Positions 27,007 through 38,013 are shown, counted from the first letter of the stretch. The stretch: DNA of 64,000 nt from Agrobacterium vitis (GCF_013426735.1 NZ_AP023272.1:2648501-2712500), one strand, 5' to 3'. Notes: generated from the letters alone by a model not told the origin. A program made the numbers and translations.

Positions 27007-28343
27007 CGTCCCCTCTTTCCTCCACGCAACTTCGATTTCTTGATCAGCCCCTCATATTGCTGAGCAATCAGGTGACCCTGTACCTGTGCTACCGTATCCA
27101 GGGTAACGCTGACAACAATCAAAAGCGACGTACCACCAAGGGATAAGGGCACCCCGGTCTGAGAAACCAAAATTTCGGGAAGGATACAGACGAAGACAAG
27201 GTAAATAGCGCCAACAACGGTGATTCGCGTCAGCACATAATCGATATATTCAGCCGTGCGCTCGCCGGGACGAATCCCTGGAATGAAGCCGCCATGCTTT
27301 TTAAGATTGTCGGCCGTGTCCTTCGGATTGAAAACAATGGCCGTATAGAAGAATGCAAAGAAACCGATCAGCAGCGCATAGAGCACCATATAGGCAGGCT
27401 GGCCATGGCCAAGCGCGCTGATGATGGTGGTCGCCCAGGCCGGCAGCGTTGAGCCACCGGTGAAGCCAGCGGCAGTCGCCGGCAGCAGCAAAAGCGACGA
27501 CGCGAAGATCGCGGGAATTACACCCGAGGTGTTCAGCTTCAGTGGCAGATGCGAGGTGTCGCCCTGGAACATCCGATTGCCGACCTGACGCTTCGGATAC
27601 TGGATCAACAAGCGGCGCTGGGCGCGCTCGAAGAACACGATGAGCGCAATCACGCCAATCGCCACCAGAATCACCGTCAGGATCAAAGCTGTGGACAAAG
27701 CCCCGGTGCGGCCAAGCTCCAACGTACCAGCAAGAGCAGTCGGCAGACCAGCGGCAATACCCGCGAAGATAATCAGCGAAATACCGTTACCAATACCGCG
27801 CGAGGTGATCTGCTCGCCGAGCCACATCAGGAACATCGTGCCGCCCAGCAGCGTTACGACGGTAGACAGCCGGAAGAACAAGCCAGGATCGGTCACCAAG
27901 CCATTGCCGTGCTCCAGCCCAACCGCAATGCCATAGGCTTGAAGCGTGCCGAGCAGAACAGTGCCGTAGCGGGTATATTGATTGATGATCTTGCGCCCCT
28001 GCTCACCTTCCTTCTTGAGGTTTTCAAGCGAGGGAACAACTGATGTCATCAGCTGGACGATAATCGAAGCGGAAATATAGGGCATGATCCCGAGGGCGAA
28101 AATAGCCATGCGCTGCACCGCGCCACCGGAAAACATGTTGAACAGTCCCAGAATACCACCGGACTGGCCTTTAAAGGCAGCCGCATAGGCCTCGGGGTTG
28201 AGGCCAGGCAGCGGAATATGGGTACCTAGACGATAGACAAGAAGGGCGGCCAGCGTGAACCAGATGCGCTTTTTCAAATCCTCTGCCTTCGCAAAGGTTG
28301 AAAAGTTCAGGTTCGAGGCCAATTGTTCCGCTGCAGAAGCCAT
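27003..28343 (-). CDS. secY: Protein translocase subunit SecY
   Basis: 446 residues, ten membrane helices, forming the protein-conducting channel of the inner membrane. The start at 28343 (MASAAEQLASNLNFSTF) is set by GGAG in front of it; an open frame continues 60 codons upstream but is leader sequence. Recognised by LGIMPYISASIIVQL, the plug region and IPGIRPGERTAEYI. It is separated from rplO by an unusually long 341-base gap that holds a large hairpin. Confidence 0.97.
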   Translation of the reverse strand: MASAAEQLASNLNFSTFAKAEDLKKRIWFTLAALLVYRLGTHIPLPGLNPEAYAAAFKGQSGGILGLFNMFSGGAVQRMAIFALGIMPYISASIIVQLMTSVVPSLENLKKEGEQGRKIINQYTRYGTVLLGTLQAYGIAVGLEHGNGLVTDPGLFFRLSTVVTLLGGTMFLMWLGEQITSRGIGNGISLIIFAGIAAGLPTALAGTLELGRTGALSTALILTVILVAIGVIALIVFFERAQRRLLIQYPKRQVGNRMFQGDTSHLPLKLNTSGVIPAIFASSLLLLPATAAGFTGGSTLPAWATTIISALGHGQPAYMVLYALLIGFFAFFYTAIVFNPKDTADNLKKHGGFIPGIRPGERTAEYIDYVLTRITVVGAIYLVFVCILPEILVSQTGVPLSLGGTSLLIVVSVTLDTVAQVQGHLIAQQYEGLIKKSKLRGGKRGR

Positions 28344-28544
28344 AAAATTCTCCGCGTCACCATATACGGCGGCTTGACGATGGACAGCCTGCCGAAGGTA
28401 AAGTTCGTTCTCTCTCGCAGAAAACCGGGGGCGGAGCGATTGCAGTGCAACCAGATGCCTCTCCCTCTGTTTCCGAAATTCCCGGAAGACGGAACATAAA
28501 GCGCTGTGCATTTTTTCAAACACACGAAAGCTGCTTTATCACTC

Positions 28545-28603
28545 AAAAAGTGCTGTGTCGCTTTCTCCCCAAACCAAGATGATTTGGGGAGAAAGCGACA
28601 CAG
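28545..28603 (-). terminator. 21-bp perfect hairpin between rplO and secY
   Basis: Arms 28553-28573 and 28583-28603 are exact complements over 21 bases, with a 9-base loop. On the minus strand, five T (28549-28545) follow three bases after the stem, so it has the form of an intrinsic terminator or attenuator within the spc operon. It starts 82 bases past the rplO stop. The rest of the gap 28344-28684 shows no gene and could contain a promoter for secY-adk. Confidence 0.75.
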
Positions 28604-28684
28604 GAGCCGCCAATGGGTCGCGAGGCACACATATGGTAGAAAAATCGCCCGGTGTGAAGCACCCCGGGCGATAATATTAATCGA

Positions 28685-29164
28685 TTATTCCGACTTTTCC
28701 GCAGTAGCTGACAGCTGCTTGATCGTGCCGCCCGCCTTTTCGATCTTTTCGACCGCTGGCTTGGAAGCGCCGGCAACTTCAATCGTTACCTTCGTCGTCA
28801 ATTCACCGTCACCGAGGACGCGAACACCGTCTTTAAGGCGGCGAATCACGCCAGCAGCCTTGAGAGCTGCTGCATCGATGGTGGCGGAAGCGTCGAGCTT
28901 GCCGGCATCGATCGCTGTCTGAATCCGACCGAGCGAAACGGTCGTGAATTCGGAAGCGAAGATGTTGTTGAAGCCACGCTTCGGCAGGCGGCGATAGATC
29001 GGCATCTGGCCGCCTTCGAAGCCATTGACGGCAACGCCCGAACGCGCCTTCTGACCCTTGACGCCACGGCCACCGGTCTTGCCCTTGCCGGAACCGATAC
29101 CGCGACCAACGCGGATACGGTCCTTACTGGAGCCTTCATTGTCTTTGATTTCATTCAGTTTCAT
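28685..29164 (-). CDS. rplO: 50S ribosomal protein L15
   Basis: 159 residues from ATG 29164, which has GGAGGA upstream; 19 further codons in frame are leader. The N-terminal [14 protein letters not shown] and the Gly-rich segment [17 protein letters not shown] are diagnostic. Assembles late into the 50S centre. It follows rpmD by 16 bases. Confidence 0.97.
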   Translation of the reverse strand: MKLNEIKDNEGSSKDRIRVGRGIGSGKGKTGGRGVKGQKARSGVAVNGFEGGQMPIYRRLPKRGFNNIFASEFTTVSLGRIQTAIDAGKLDASATIDAAALKAAGVIRRLKDGVRVLGDGELTTKVTIEVAGASKPAVEKIEKAGGTIKQLSATAEKSE

Positions 29165-29180
29165 GACAGTTTCCTCCGTC

Positions 29181-29384
29181 TCACTTCTCGTCGACGACGC
29201 GAACGAGATGCTGGACAGCACGGATCATGCCACGAACCGAAGGCGTATCTTCCAACGTGCGGACCCGATGCATCTTGTTGAGACCCAGGCCGATAAGCGT
29301 CTGGCGCTGTACAGCCGGGCGGCGAATAGGCGAACCGATCTGCTCGACCGTGATCGTCTTCTGGGCTTCAGTGTTCTTGGCCAT
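29181..29384 (-). CDS. rpmD: 50S ribosomal protein L30
   Basis: 67 residues. Recognised by [20 protein letters not shown] and [20 protein letters not shown]. Small two-layer protein of the 50S subunit. It starts 11 bases after rpsE ends. Confidence 0.96.
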
Positions 29385-29395
29385 TGTCCAGCTCC

Positions 29396-29965
29396 TTATT
29401 CTTCAGAACCGTTGCCGGACGCGGCACGACGAGCCTGCAAGGTCGCATACTTCAGGCCACGCTGTGCAGCGACGTCCTTCGGATGAACCTGGTGCTTCAG
29501 CGCATCGAACGTTGCACGAACCATGTTGTAAGGGTTCGACGAACCGGTCGACTTAGCAACCACGTCATGCATGCCGAGCGTTTCGAAAACGGCGCGCATC
29601 GGACCACCAGCGATGATACCGGTACCAGCCTTAGCAGACCGCAGAAGCACCTTGCCGGCGCCGTGACGACCATGAACGTCATGATGCAGCGTACGGCCAT
29701 CACGCAGCGGTACGAAAATCAGGTCGCGCTTGGCAGATTCGGTTGCCTTGCGGATCGCTTCCGGCACTTCTCGTGCCTTGCCATGACCGAAGCCAACGCG
29801 ACCCTTCTGGTCGCCGACGACGACGAGAGCAGCGAAACCAAAACGACGGCCGCCCTTGACGACCTTAGCGACGCGATTGATGGCGACCAGCTTGTCGACA
29901 AATTCGCTATCGCGCTCTTCACGGTTCTGACGGTCGTCCCGCGAACCACGCTTTTCTTGTGCCAT
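29396..29965 (-). CDS. rpsE: 30S ribosomal protein S5
   Basis: 189 residues from ATG 29965 ([19 protein letters not shown]); the open frame continues 42 codons upstream but that part is the rplR-rpsE gap. The S5 double-stranded RNA-binding part is [20 protein letters not shown], and the C-terminal part has [20 protein letters not shown]. Takes part in decoding accuracy and mRNA unwinding. Confidence 0.97.
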
Positions 29966-30110
29966 TGTCCTTTTCCTTTTTTCTTTTCCGGGTGCAATCG
30001 GCAGATTACAATCTTGAATAAGACCCTCTCCTAACGGGTCAGGCTCTTTCCGGTCTATGCGGCAAAGCCGCGAAACCGCCCGGATACACACGCATCCGGG
30101 CGGCTATTCC

Positions 30111-30473
30111 TTAGAACGACAGACCACCTTCGCGGGCGGCTTCTGCCAGTGCCTTGATGCGGCCATGATAGATGAAGGCGCCGCGATCGAACACGACTTC
30201 CTTCACACCAGCGGCAACAGCACGCTCGGCGACCAGCTTGCCAACAGCAGCGGCTGCTGCTGTGTCGGCGCCGGTCTTCAGCGAAGAGCGCAGGCTGCCA
30301 TCGAGGGTCGATGCAGCAGCCAGCGTGCGGCCGGCCACGTCGTCGATAACCTGGACGTAGATGTTCTTCGAAGAGCGATGTACCGACAGACGCGGACGGC
30401 CATTGGCCACCGCCTTGATCTGACGCCGTACGCGGTTGGCACGACGTACAAGTGCTTCTTTTCTGCTTGCCAT
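30111..30473 (-). CDS. rplR: 50S ribosomal protein L18
   Basis: 120 residues, ending in the diagnostic [20 protein letters not shown]. Binds 5S rRNA in the central protuberance. It follows rplF by 12 bases; the 145 bases to rpsE are non-coding. Confidence 0.97.
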   Translation of the reverse strand: MASRKEALVRRANRVRRQIKAVANGRPRLSVHRSSKNIYVQVIDDVAGRTLAAASTLDGSLRSSLKTGADTAAAAAVGKLVAERAVAAGVKEVVFDRGAFIYHGRIKALAEAAREGGLSF

Positions 30474-30485
30474 TTCGCGCGTTCC

Positions 30486-31019
30486 TTACTTCTTCTTGCC
30501 TTCTTTGCGGACGATCCGCTCTTCGGCATACTTGACGCCCTTGCCCTTATAGGGCTCGGGGCCGCGATATTCGCGGATCTCGGCAGCGACCTGACCGACC
30601 TGCTGCTTGTTGATCCCGGAAACCACGATTTCCGTCGGCTTCGGAACGGCGATAGTGATGCCCTGCGGCGGCTCATACACAACGTCGTGGCTAAAACCGA
30701 GCGCCAGCTGCAGGTTCTTGCCCTGCAAAGATGCGCGGTAACCAACGCCGTTGATTTCGAGCTTGCGCTCGTAGCCGTCCTTGACACCCTTCAGGATGTT
30801 TTCGATCATCGTGCGGGACATGCCCCACTTTGAACGCGCATCCTTGGAGTCGTTGACTGGCTTGACGACAATTGCATTGTCCTCAAGCGCAACCGAGATT
30901 TCGTCATTTGCGACGAAGAAGAGTTCGCCCTTCGGGCCCTTGGCAGTTACTTTCTGGCCATCAACCGAGGCCGTGATCCCTGCAGGAACCTGAACGGGCT
31001 TTTTACCGATACGAGACAT
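30486..31019 (-). CDS. rplF: 50S ribosomal protein L6
   Basis: 177 residues, begins [15 protein letters not shown] and ends in the typical [20 protein letters not shown]. Two related domains lie near the GTPase-associated centre. Confidence 0.97.
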   Translation of the reverse strand: MSRIGKKPVQVPAGITASVDGQKVTAKGPKGELFFVANDEISVALEDNAIVVKPVNDSKDARSKWGMSRTMIENILKGVKDGYERKLEINGVGYRASLQGKNLQLALGFSHDVVYEPPQGITIAVPKPTEIVVSGINKQQVGQVAAEIREYRGPEPYKGKGVKYAEERIVRKEGKKK

Positions 31020-31061
31020 GTGATTATCCTGTCTGTTCGCTAGGGAGATCTCTGCGCTGTC

Positions 31062-31460
31062 TTAGAAGACAGAGCAGAGAACCTCGCCACCAACATTCTG
31101 TTCGCGAGCCTGGTGATCGGCCATTACGCCCTTCGGAGTCGAAAGGATGGTAATGCCGAGACCGTTCGCGACCTGCGGAATGGACTTAACCGAGACATAG
31201 ACTCGGCGGCCCGGCTTGGACACGCGGCCGATCTCACGGATCACCGACGCGCCTTCATAATATTTCAGTTCGATCGTGATCTCGGCCTTGCCGTTACCAT
31301 GGTCGATTTCAGAATAGCCACGAATGTAGCCTTCAGCCTGAAGAACATCCAGAACGCGCGCACGCAGCTTGGAAGCCGGAGTAACCACCGAAGCCTTACG
31401 GCGGGCAGCACCATTCCGGATACGGGTGAGCATATCGCCCAACGGATCAGTCATCGTCAT
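31062..31460 (-). CDS. rpsH: 30S ribosomal protein S8
   Basis: 132 residues, begins [17 protein letters not shown] and contains [25 protein letters not shown] precedes the start. S8 binds the 16S central domain and in enterobacteria represses the spc operon at the rplE site; whether that loop exists here cannot be read directly. Confidence 0.97.
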   Translation of the reverse strand: MTMTDPLGDMLTRIRNGAARRKASVVTPASKLRARVLDVLQAEGYIRGYSEIDHGNGKAEITIELKYYEGASVIREIGRVSKPGRRVYVSVKSIPQVANGLGITILSTPKGVMADHQAREQNVGGEVLCSVF

Positions 31461-31472
31461 TTGCCCGTCTCC

Positions 31473-31778
31473 TTACCAGCTCGACTTTACAATACCCGGC
31501 ACCTTGCCGGAATTGCCAAGCTCACGAAGTGCGATACGCGACATCTTGAGCTTGCGATAAAATGCACGCGGACGACCGGTGACTTCGCAACGGTTACGGA
31601 TGCGGGTCTTGGAGCCATCACGCGGCATTTCGGCCAGCTTCAGGGTTGCCTTGAAACGGTCCTCGATCGACAGGGACTGGTTCATGATGATTGCCTTCAG
31701 CTCAGCGCGCTTGGCGGATTGCTGGGCAACTGTCTTGCGGCGGCGCTTGTTCTTTTCAACTGCGCTTGTCTTCGCCAT
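31473..31778 (-). CDS. rpsN: 30S ribosomal protein S14, zinc-independent form
   Basis: 101 residues, the long form. Only one cysteine ([20 protein letters not shown]), so the CxxC zinc motifs of the short paralogue are absent. Located in the 30S head. It starts 33 bases after rplE ends. Confidence 0.97.
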   Translation of the reverse strand: MAKTSAVEKNKRRRKTVAQQSAKRAELKAIIMNQSLSIEDRFKATLKLAEMPRDGSKTRIRNRCEVTGRPRAFYRKLKMSRIALRELGNSGKVPGIVKSSW

Positions 31779-31811
31779 ATTGAAGTTCCTCTTCTACGCT
31801 CGTCGTTACGG

Positions 31812-32369
31812 TTATTGACGGAAGGGGAAGTTGAACTCTTTTAGAAGAGCCCGTGCTTCGTCATCCGTGGGAGCCGTCGTGCAAACGATGATGTCCATGC
31901 CCCACATCTGATCAACCTTGTCGTAGTTGATCTCTGGGAACACAATGTGTTCCTTGATGCCCATGGCGAAGTTGCCACGGCCGTCAAAGCTCTTCGGGTT
32001 CAAGCCCCGAAAGTCGCGAACGCGCGGAAGCGCGATGTTGATCAGACGGTCCATGAACTCATACATGCGAGCGCCGCGCAGGGTAACCTTTGCGCCAATC
32101 GGCATGTCTTCGCGGACCTTGAAACCAGCGATAGAGTTACGAGCCCGGGTGATGACCGGCTTCTGACCAGCAATCGCCGCCAGATCCGCGGCAGCAACCG
32201 TGGGCTTCTTGGAGTCGGCAGTTGCCTCGCCCACGCCCATGTTGATGACGATCTTGTCAAGCTTCGGGATCTGCATTTCGTTGGCGTAGGAAAACTGTTC
32301 CCGAAGCGCCTGACGAATGCGGCTTACATATTCTGCCTTGAGCCGTGGCTCATACTTGGTCTCAGCCAT
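31812..32369 (-). CDS. rplE: 50S ribosomal protein L5
   Basis: 185 residues with [24 protein letters not shown] and [10 protein letters not shown]. Binds 5S rRNA and contacts P-site tRNA. The start overlaps the rplX stop by 8 bases, suggesting coupled translation. Confidence 0.97.
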
Positions 32370-32670
32370 CGATCACTTCCCCCGAACGCTTGGCAACGCG
32401 AACCTTCTTGCCATCGACAACGGAGAAACCAACGCGAGTCGGCTTGCCGTCCTTGTCTGCAATAGCAAGGTTGGAAAGGTGCACAGAGGCTTCCTTGTTG
32501 ATGATACCGGCTTCCTGGGTCTGCGTCTGGCGCTGGTGGCGCTTTACGACGTTGATCCCCTGAACGACCGCACGGTCTTCCTTCGGCATCACTTGAATGA
32601 CTTCACCAGAACGACCCTTGTCCTTGCCGGTGAGTACGACGACCTTGTCGCCCTTACGAATCTTTTGCAT
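32362..32670 (-). CDS. rplX: 50S ribosomal protein L24
   Basis: 102 residues from ATG 32670 ([19 protein letters not shown]), nine bases behind GGGGAG; a TTG two codons upstream is too close to that site. The KOW motif lies near residues 5-35. Assembly initiator of the 50S subunit. Confidence 0.96.
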
Positions 32671-32685
32671 CGTCAATCGCTCCCC

Positions 32686-33054
32686 TTAAAGAACTTCAGG
32701 AGCCAGCGAGATGATCTTCATGTGGTTCTTAGCGCGAAGTTCGCGCGGAACCGGTCCGAAGATACGGCTGCCGATTGGCTCTTTCTTGTTGTCGATAAGA
32801 ACGGCTGCGTTGTTATCGAAGCGGATGACGCTGCCGTCGGCGCGACGGATGTCCTTGGCGGTGCGAACCACCACGGCCTTCATCACATCACCCTTTTTCA
32901 CGCGGCCGCGCGGAATAGCTTCCTTGATCGAAACGACGATAATGTCGCCGACCGAAGCGTATTTGCGCTTAGAACCGCCCAGCACTTTGATGCACATGAC
33001 ACGACGCGCGCCGGAATTATCGGCAACGTCGAGGTTAGTCTGCATCTGAATCAT
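32686..33054 (-). CDS. rplN: 50S ribosomal protein L14
   Basis: 122 residues: [20 protein letters not shown] at the start, SLAPEVL at the end. Sits at the subunit interface. It is the first gene of the classical spc operon; the 233-base gap before it contains a terminator-like hairpin. Confidence 0.98.
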   Translation of the reverse strand: MIQMQTNLDVADNSGARRVMCIKVLGGSKRKYASVGDIIVVSIKEAIPRGRVKKGDVMKAVVVRTAKDIRRADGSVIRFDNNAAVLIDNKKEPIGSRIFGPVPRELRAKNHMKIISLAPEVL

Positions 33055-33188
33055 GTCAGGTCGCCTTCTCGTTATACCGGAACGGTTGGGCGATGCCCCC
33101 TATTCCGGCTTATGGATCTTTATGTCTTTTCGAGCGGAGGAGGATCTTGCCAAGGTGGTTTCCTTAAAAAGGACCTTCCCTGCGCTCA

Positions 33189-33220
33189 AAGCAAAAGAAC
33201 GCTCTCGATGGAGCGTTCTT
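33189..33220 (-). terminator. Terminator-like hairpin at the S10/spc operon boundary
   Basis: A 10-bp stem (33195-33204 with 33211-33220), loop CATCGA on the minus strand, followed by TTCTTTTGCTTT. It lies between rpsQ and rplN, exactly where the S10 operon ends and the spc operon begins in E. coli. The remaining bases to 33287 and 33055 would hold an spc promoter. Confidence 0.75.
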
Positions 33221-33287
33221 GCGCCGTTGCGGTGCTTCTACAGATTTTTGGGAAAGGCGCAAGTGGCCTCCCCCATTTCTCTGCAAA

Positions 33288-33524
33288 TTAAGCCTGGGCG
33301 GAAACGACCGTCCAGCACTTGTCCTTGGAAATCGGTGCGCATTCCTCAATGGAAACCACGTCACCAATCTTATACTGGTTGCTCTCGTCGTGAGCCTTGT
33401 ATTTCTTCGAGCGACGAACGGTCTTCTGAAGCAGCGGGTGAGCGAATCGACGCTCAACCCGAACTACAACGGTCTTCTCGTTCTTGTCGCTGACCACGAC
33501 GCCCTGCAGAATGCGTTTCGGCAT
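33288..33524 (-). CDS. rpsQ: 30S ribosomal protein S17
   Basis: 78 residues: [19 protein letters not shown], then [20 protein letters not shown]. Early assembly protein of the 30S body. Last gene of the S10 operon. Confidence 0.97.
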   Translation of the reverse strand: MPKRILQGVVVSDKNEKTVVVRVERRFAHPLLQKTVRRSKKYKAHDESNQYKIGDVVSIEECAPISKDKCWTVVSAQA

Positions 33525-33539
33525 TGTTCTTCTGGTCCT

Positions 33540-33740
33540 TTAGGCCTTGGCTTCTGCCGCCTTCTGGCGGGCAATGGTTTTCACGCGGGCGATGTCCTTG
33601 CGGACTTCGTTGATGCGCGAGGACTTTTCAAGCTGGCCAGTTGCCTTCTGGAAGCGCAGGTTAAACTGCTCTTTCTTCAGGTTGCCCAACTCATCCTTCA
33701 ACTGATCAGCGCTCATGGCGCGTGCATCTGCGGCTTTCAT
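33540..33740 (-). CDS. rpmC: 50S ribosomal protein L29
   Basis: 66 residues from ATG 33740 ([14 protein letters not shown]), with AAGGA nine bases upstream; the frame is open seven codons further but without a site. The two-helix body [17 protein letters not shown] is diagnostic. Located at the tunnel exit beside L23. Confidence 0.96.
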   Translation of the reverse strand: MKAADARAMSADQLKDELGNLKKEQFNLRFQKATGQLEKSSRINEVRKDIARVKTIARQKAAEAKA

Positions 33741-33750
33741 GGCTTGATCC

Positions 33751-34164
33751 TTACTCTGCAATGCGCTGTACGAAGCGCGTTTTCACCGAGAGCTTGGCCG
33801 AGCCGAGACGCAGCGCCTCGCGGGCGATTTCCTCGGACACACCGTCGATCTCGAACATCATACGGCCGGGCTTGACCTTGCATGCCCAGTATTCAACAGA
33901 GCCCTTACCCTTACCCATACGGACTTCGGTAGGCTTTGCCGTTACCGGCACATCGGGGAATACCCGGATCCACACACGACCTGCGCGCTTCATGTAGCGC
34001 GTGATCGCGCGGCGAGCCGCTTCGATCTCGCGTGCATTCACGCGGTTGGGCTCAAGAGCCTTCAGGCCGAATTCACCGAACGCCAGGTCGAAACCGCCCT
34101 TGGCAACGCCCTTGATGCGTCCCTTGAACTGCTTGCGGTACTTGGTACGCTTTGGCTGCAACAT
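33751..34164 (-). CDS. rplP: 50S ribosomal protein L16
   Basis: 137 residues: [19 protein letters not shown], then [20 protein letters not shown]. Organises the A-site side of the 50S subunit. It ends 10 bases before rpmC starts. Confidence 0.97.
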   Translation of the reverse strand: MLQPKRTKYRKQFKGRIKGVAKGGFDLAFGEFGLKALEPNRVNAREIEAARRAITRYMKRAGRVWIRVFPDVPVTAKPTEVRMGKGKGSVEYWACKVKPGRMMFEIDGVSEEIAREALRLGSAKLSVKTRFVQRIAE

Positions 34165-34201
34165 TTATCTATTCTCCGAACTTTTCTCCGGGCGCGCCTA
34201 A

Positions 34202-34915
34202 TCAGGCGTTCTCGCGACGACGGTTGTTGTTGTTGCCGCCTTGGGCGTCGCTTTCCAGCGCCCGGCGCTCGGAGGCCATTGGATCATGCTCAAGGATTTC
34301 GCCCTTGAAGATCCAGACCTTGATGCCGCAAATACCATAAGCGGTTGTAGCTTCCGCTACACCGTAATCGATATCGGCACGCAGCGTATGAAGCGGCACG
34401 CGACCTTCGCGGTACCATTCCGTACGAGCGATTTCGGCACCACCGAGACGGCCAGCGCAGGTGATCTTGATGCCTTCGGCACCCAGACGCATGGCGGACT
34501 GTACGGCGCGCTTCATCGCACGACGGAACGCGATACGGCGCTCGAGCTGCTGGGCGATCGACTGAGCGACCAGCGTTGCATCGACTTCCGGCTTGCGCAC
34601 TTCAACAATGTTGAGGTGCGTTTCGGAATTGGTCATCTCGGAAAGCTTCTTGCGAAGCTTTTCGATGTCTGCACCCTTCTTGCCGATGATCAGGCCCGGA
34701 CGCGCCGAGTGGATCGTGACGCGGCACTTCTTGTGCGGACGCTCGATAACCACCTTGGCGATACCGGCCTGCTTCAGCTCATCCATCAAATAGGCGCGGA
34801 TCTTCAGGTCTTCATGAAGAAGCTTGCCATATTCAGCGTTGTCGGCGAACCAACGGCTATCCCAGGTCCTGTTAATGCCCAGGCGGAAACCGATTGGATT
34901 GATTTTCTGACCCAT
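34202..34915 (-). CDS. rpsC: 30S ribosomal protein S3
   Basis: 237 residues. Begins [20 protein letters not shown]; the KH domain includes [18 protein letters not shown]. The tail is Asn- and Arg-rich ([14 protein letters not shown]). Part of the mRNA entry channel. Its ATG overlaps the rplV stop by one base (TAATG). Confidence 0.98.
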   Translation of the reverse strand: MGQKINPIGFRLGINRTWDSRWFADNAEYGKLLHEDLKIRAYLMDELKQAGIAKVVIERPHKKCRVTIHSARPGLIIGKKGADIEKLRKKLSEMTNSETHLNIVEVRKPEVDATLVAQSIAQQLERRIAFRRAMKRAVQSAMRLGAEGIKITCAGRLGGAEIARTEWYREGRVPLHTLRADIDYGVAEATTAYGICGIKVWIFKGEILEHDPMASERRALESDAQGGNNNNRRRENA

Positions 34916-35304
34916 TATGCGGCCTCCCCTTTGGCTTCGACTTCGCGCACGACAATCGTCAGATGCGAGAATGGCTTTTCAATGCGCGATGCGCGGCCAC
35001 GGCCACGAGCGTGGAAACGCTTCATGGTGATCGATTTACCAACATAGGCTTCGGCGACGATCAACTGATCGACGTCGAGGTCGTGGTTGTTCTCAGCGTT
35101 TGCAATAGCTGATTCCAGTGTCTTCTTCACTGTATCTGCAATGCGCTTGCGCGAGAATGTCAGGTCGGCCAGAGCGCGGTCAACCTTCTTGCCACGGATC
35201 AAAGCTGCAACCAGGTTGAGCTTCTGAGGGCTGACGCGGAGCGTGCGCGCAACGGCCTGCGCCTCGTTATCCTTCAGCCGGCGTTCGGCTTTTGCCTTGC
35301 CCAT
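34915..35304 (-). CDS. rplV: 50S ribosomal protein L22
   Basis: 129 residues. Recognised by [20 protein letters not shown] and the tunnel-reaching hairpin with [15 protein letters not shown]. Starts two bases after rpsS ends and shares a base with rpsC, so three cistrons are tightly coupled. Confidence 0.97.
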   Translation of the reverse strand: MGKAKAERRLKDNEAQAVARTLRVSPQKLNLVAALIRGKKVDRALADLTFSRKRIADTVKKTLESAIANAENNHDLDVDQLIVAEAYVGKSITMKRFHARGRGRASRIEKPFSHLTIVVREVEAKGEAA

Positions 35305-35306
35305 CG

Positions 35307-35585
35307 TTACTTCCTCTTCGCTTTCTTGTCCGCACCGTGACCGTAATAGGTCCGGGTCGGAGCGAATTCACCGAATTTATGGCCAACCATGTCTTCGTTG
35401 ACGCTGACCGGGATATGCTTGCTGCCGTTATAGACGCCGAACGTCAAACCGACAAACTGGGGCAAGATCGTGGACCGACGGGTCCACATCTTGATCACTT
35501 CGCTACGACCGCTTTCGCGAACTTTTTCAGCCTTCTTAAGAAGGTAGCCGTCAACGAAGGGGCCTTTCCATACTGAACGAGCCAT
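35307..35585 (-). CDS. rpsS: 30S ribosomal protein S19
   Basis: 92 residues: [20 protein letters not shown], later [20 protein letters not shown]. 30S head protein that pairs with S13. Confidence 0.98.
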   Translation of the reverse strand: MARSVWKGPFVDGYLLKKAEKVRESGRSEVIKMWTRRSTILPQFVGLTFGVYNGSKHIPVSVNEDMVGHKFGEFAPTRTYYGHGADKKAKRK

Positions 35586-35600
35586 CTCTGACTACCTCTC

Positions 35601-36437
35601 TTACTTCTTCTTCTGGTGGCGGGAACGCATGATGAACTTGTCTGTGGACTTGTTCGACCGCGTACGCTTGCCCTTGGTCGGCTTACCCCAAGGGGAAACC
35701 GGATGACGGCCACCGGAGGTGCGGCCTTCACCACCGCCGTGCGGGTGGTCAACTGGGTTCATGACGACACCGCGAACGTGCGGGCGCTTACCGCGCCAAC
35801 GCGAACGACCAGCCTTGCCGTCATTGATGTTGCCGTGGTCGGAGTTCGACACGGCGCCGACCGTTGCAAGGCAAGTGCCATGCACCAGGCGCTGTTCACC
35901 CGAGCTGAGGCGCAGGATAGCCATGCCGGCATCGCGGCCGACCAGCTGAACGTAAGCACCAGCGGACCGGGCAACCTGACCACCCTTGCCGGGCTTCAGC
36001 TCGACATTGTGAACGATAGAGCCGACAGGGACGTATTGCAGCGGCATAGCGTTGCCGGGCTTGACGTCGACAGCCTTATCCGATGCGATCACCTTGTCAC
36101 CAGCTGCCAAACGCTGCGGAGCCAGGATATAGGCCTGCTCGCCATCTGCATAGGTGATGAGCGCGATGAACGCCGTACGGTTCGGGTCGTATTCCAGACG
36201 CTCGACAGTGCCTTCTACGTCAAACTTGCGACGCTTGAAGTCCACCAGACGATAGGTGCGCTTGTGACCGCCGCCCTGAAAGCGAACGGTGATGCGACCG
36301 AGATTGTTGCGACCGCCCTTCGAAGACAGACCCTCGGTCAGCGACTTGACAGGCTTGCCCTTGTAGAGGCCCGACCGGTCAACGATGACCAGCTGACGCT
36401 GGCTCGGGGTTGTCGGATTGAAATTTTTCAATGCCAT
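35601..36437 (-). CDS. rplB: 50S ribosomal protein L2
   Basis: 278 residues. Contains the peptidyl-transferase-associated segment [16 protein letters not shown] with the conserved histidine, and ends in MRSRHQKKK. Needed for subunit joining and peptide bond formation. Confidence 0.98.
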   Translation of the reverse strand: MALKNFNPTTPSQRQLVIVDRSGLYKGKPVKSLTEGLSSKGGRNNLGRITVRFQGGGHKRTYRLVDFKRRKFDVEGTVERLEYDPNRTAFIALITYADGEQAYILAPQRLAAGDKVIASDKAVDVKPGNAMPLQYVPVGSIVHNVELKPGKGGQVARSAGAYVQLVGRDAGMAILRLSSGEQRLVHGTCLATVGAVSNSDHGNINDGKAGRSRWRGKRPHVRGVVMNPVDHPHGGGEGRTSGGRHPVSPWGKPTKGKRTRSNKSTDKFIMRSRHQKKK

Positions 36438-36448
36438 TTTTCTGTTCC

Positions 36449-36742
36449 TCAGAGACCGGTGGAGACGTCGATGGACTGACCCTCGGCGAGCGTAACGATC
36501 GCCTTCTTCACATCCTTCTGCTTACCGGCGAAGCCGCGGAAACGCTTAGTCTTGCCCTTGCGGAGCAGCGTATTCACAGCTGTGACCTTGACACCGAACA
36601 GTGCTTCGACGGCAGCCTTGATTTCAGGCTTGGAAGCAGTCCGGGCGACGTTGAAGACCACCTGGTTAAAATCGGAAACCAGCGTGGACTTTTCGGTGAT
36701 CGATGGAGATACGATCACGTCGTAGTGGCGAAGATCAGTCAT
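36449..36742 (-). CDS. rplW: 50S ribosomal protein L23
   Basis: 97 residues: [20 protein letters not shown], then [19 protein letters not shown]. Tunnel-exit docking site for trigger factor and SRP. It overlaps the rplD stop by four bases (ATGA). Confidence 0.97.
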   Translation of the reverse strand: MTDLRHYDVIVSPSITEKSTLVSDFNQVVFNVARTASKPEIKAAVEALFGVKVTAVNTLLRKGKTKRFRGFAGKQKDVKKAIVTLAEGQSIDVSTGL

Positions 36743-37359
36743 TTGAACCGCTCCTCCAGAGCTTCAACCGCAGCCTTGGAAAGCACGAGCTTACCGCGAC
36801 GCAGAATGTCATAAACGTTGATGCCCTGAACCGGCAGAACATCGATATTCGGGATGTTCGCGGCAGCGAGCTTGAAATTGACGTCGAGTTCGACGCCACC
36901 GATCACCAGCGCATTCTTCAGCCCGAGAGCTTCGAACACGCCAACGGCGGCCTTGGTCTTGGCATCGGCAGCGACAAGCTGATCGACGATGATCAGTTCG
37001 TCAGCCTTGAACTTGGCAGACAGAGCGTGACGCAGGGCGAGCGCGCGAACCTTCTTGGGAAGATCATGCTCGTGGCTGCGAACAACCGGGCCATGGGCCT
37101 TGCCGCCGCCGCGGAACTGCGGAGCGCGAGCCGAATGGTGACGAGCGCGGCCCGTACCCTTCTGCTTGTACATCTTGGCACCGGTGCGCGATACTTCGGC
37201 ACGGGTCTTGGTCTTGTGTGTGCCCTGCTGCTTCTTGGCAAGCTGCCAACGCACCATGCGAGCAATGATATCTTGACGAGGTTCGAGGCCGAAAATGGCG
37301 TCGGACAGGGAAACCGTACCGGCATCCGTCCCCTCGAGGGTTTTGACGTTGAGTTCCAT
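36739..37359 (-). CDS. rplD: 50S ribosomal protein L4
   Basis: 206 residues with the tunnel loop segment [20 protein letters not shown]. In E. coli L4 also represses the S10 operon through its leader; no such leader can be confirmed here. Starts 12 bases after rplC. Confidence 0.97.
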   Translation of the reverse strand: MELNVKTLEGTDAGTVSLSDAIFGLEPRQDIIARMVRWQLAKKQQGTHKTKTRAEVSRTGAKMYKQKGTGRARHHSARAPQFRGGGKAHGPVVRSHEHDLPKKVRALALRHALSAKFKADELIIVDQLVAADAKTKAAVGVFEALGLKNALVIGGVELDVNFKLAAANIPNIDVLPVQGINVYDILRRGKLVLSKAAVEALEERFK

Positions 37360-37371
37360 GGTTTGGCTCCC

Positions 37372-38013
37372 TTACTTCGCTGCCGACTTGACGGCGTCGC
37401 GCACGATGATCCAGGAACCCTTGGAACCGGGCACAGCGCCCTTCACCAGGATAAGGCCACGATCTTCATCGGTCGAAACGACTTCCAGATTCTGGGTGGT
37501 GACGCGGGTCTGACCCATGTGACCGGCCATACGCTTGCCCTTCCACACCTTACCCGGATCCTGGTTGGAACCGGTCGAACCGTGTGAACGGTGTGAGACG
37601 GACACGCCGTGGGTTGCACGAAGACCACCGAAATTGTGGCGCTTCATGGCACCGGCAAACCCCTTACCGATCGTGGTACCGGTCACGTCAACCAACTGAC
37701 CGGCTTCAAAATGACCAGCCTTCAGCTCGGAGCCGACATCCATGAGGTTGTCTTCGGAAACGCGAAATTCGACGAGCTTAGCCTTGGGCTCGACGTTTGC
37801 AGCGGCAAAATTGCCGCGCATTGCCTTGGATGTATTCTTGACCTTGGCCTGACCGGCGCCGAGCTGAACGGCAGTGTAGCCGTGCTTATCGACAGTCCGC
37901 TGAGCCAGGACCTGGCAGTTATCCAAGCGTAGTACTGTTACCGGGACATGCTCGCCGGCGTCATTATAGACCCGGGTCATTCCCACTTTCTGTGCAATCA
38001 CACCTGAACGCAT
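37372..38013 (-). CDS. rplC: 50S ribosomal protein L3
   Basis: 213 residues: [20 protein letters not shown], and later [20 protein letters not shown] and [11 protein letters not shown]. Core protein near the peptidyl-transferase centre. AAGAGGA precedes the ATG by eight bases, immediately beyond the hairpin that separates it from rpsJ. Confidence 0.97.
   Translation of the reverse strand: MRSGVIAQKVGMTRVYNDAGEHVPVTVLRLDNCQVLAQRTVDKHGYTAVQLGAGQAKVKNTSKAMRGNFAAANVEPKAKLVEFRVSEDNLMDVGSELKAGHFEAGQLVDVTGTTIGKGFAGAMKRHNFGGLRATHGVSVSHRSHGSTGSNQDPGKVWKGKRMAGHMGQTRVTTQNLEVVSTDEDRGLILVKGAVPGSKGSWIIVRDAVKSAAK

Noticed and set aside
28344-28523. A 60-codon extension of SecY upstream of 28343
   Set aside because: GGAG directly precedes 28343 and the downstream sequence matches SecY; the extension is leader.
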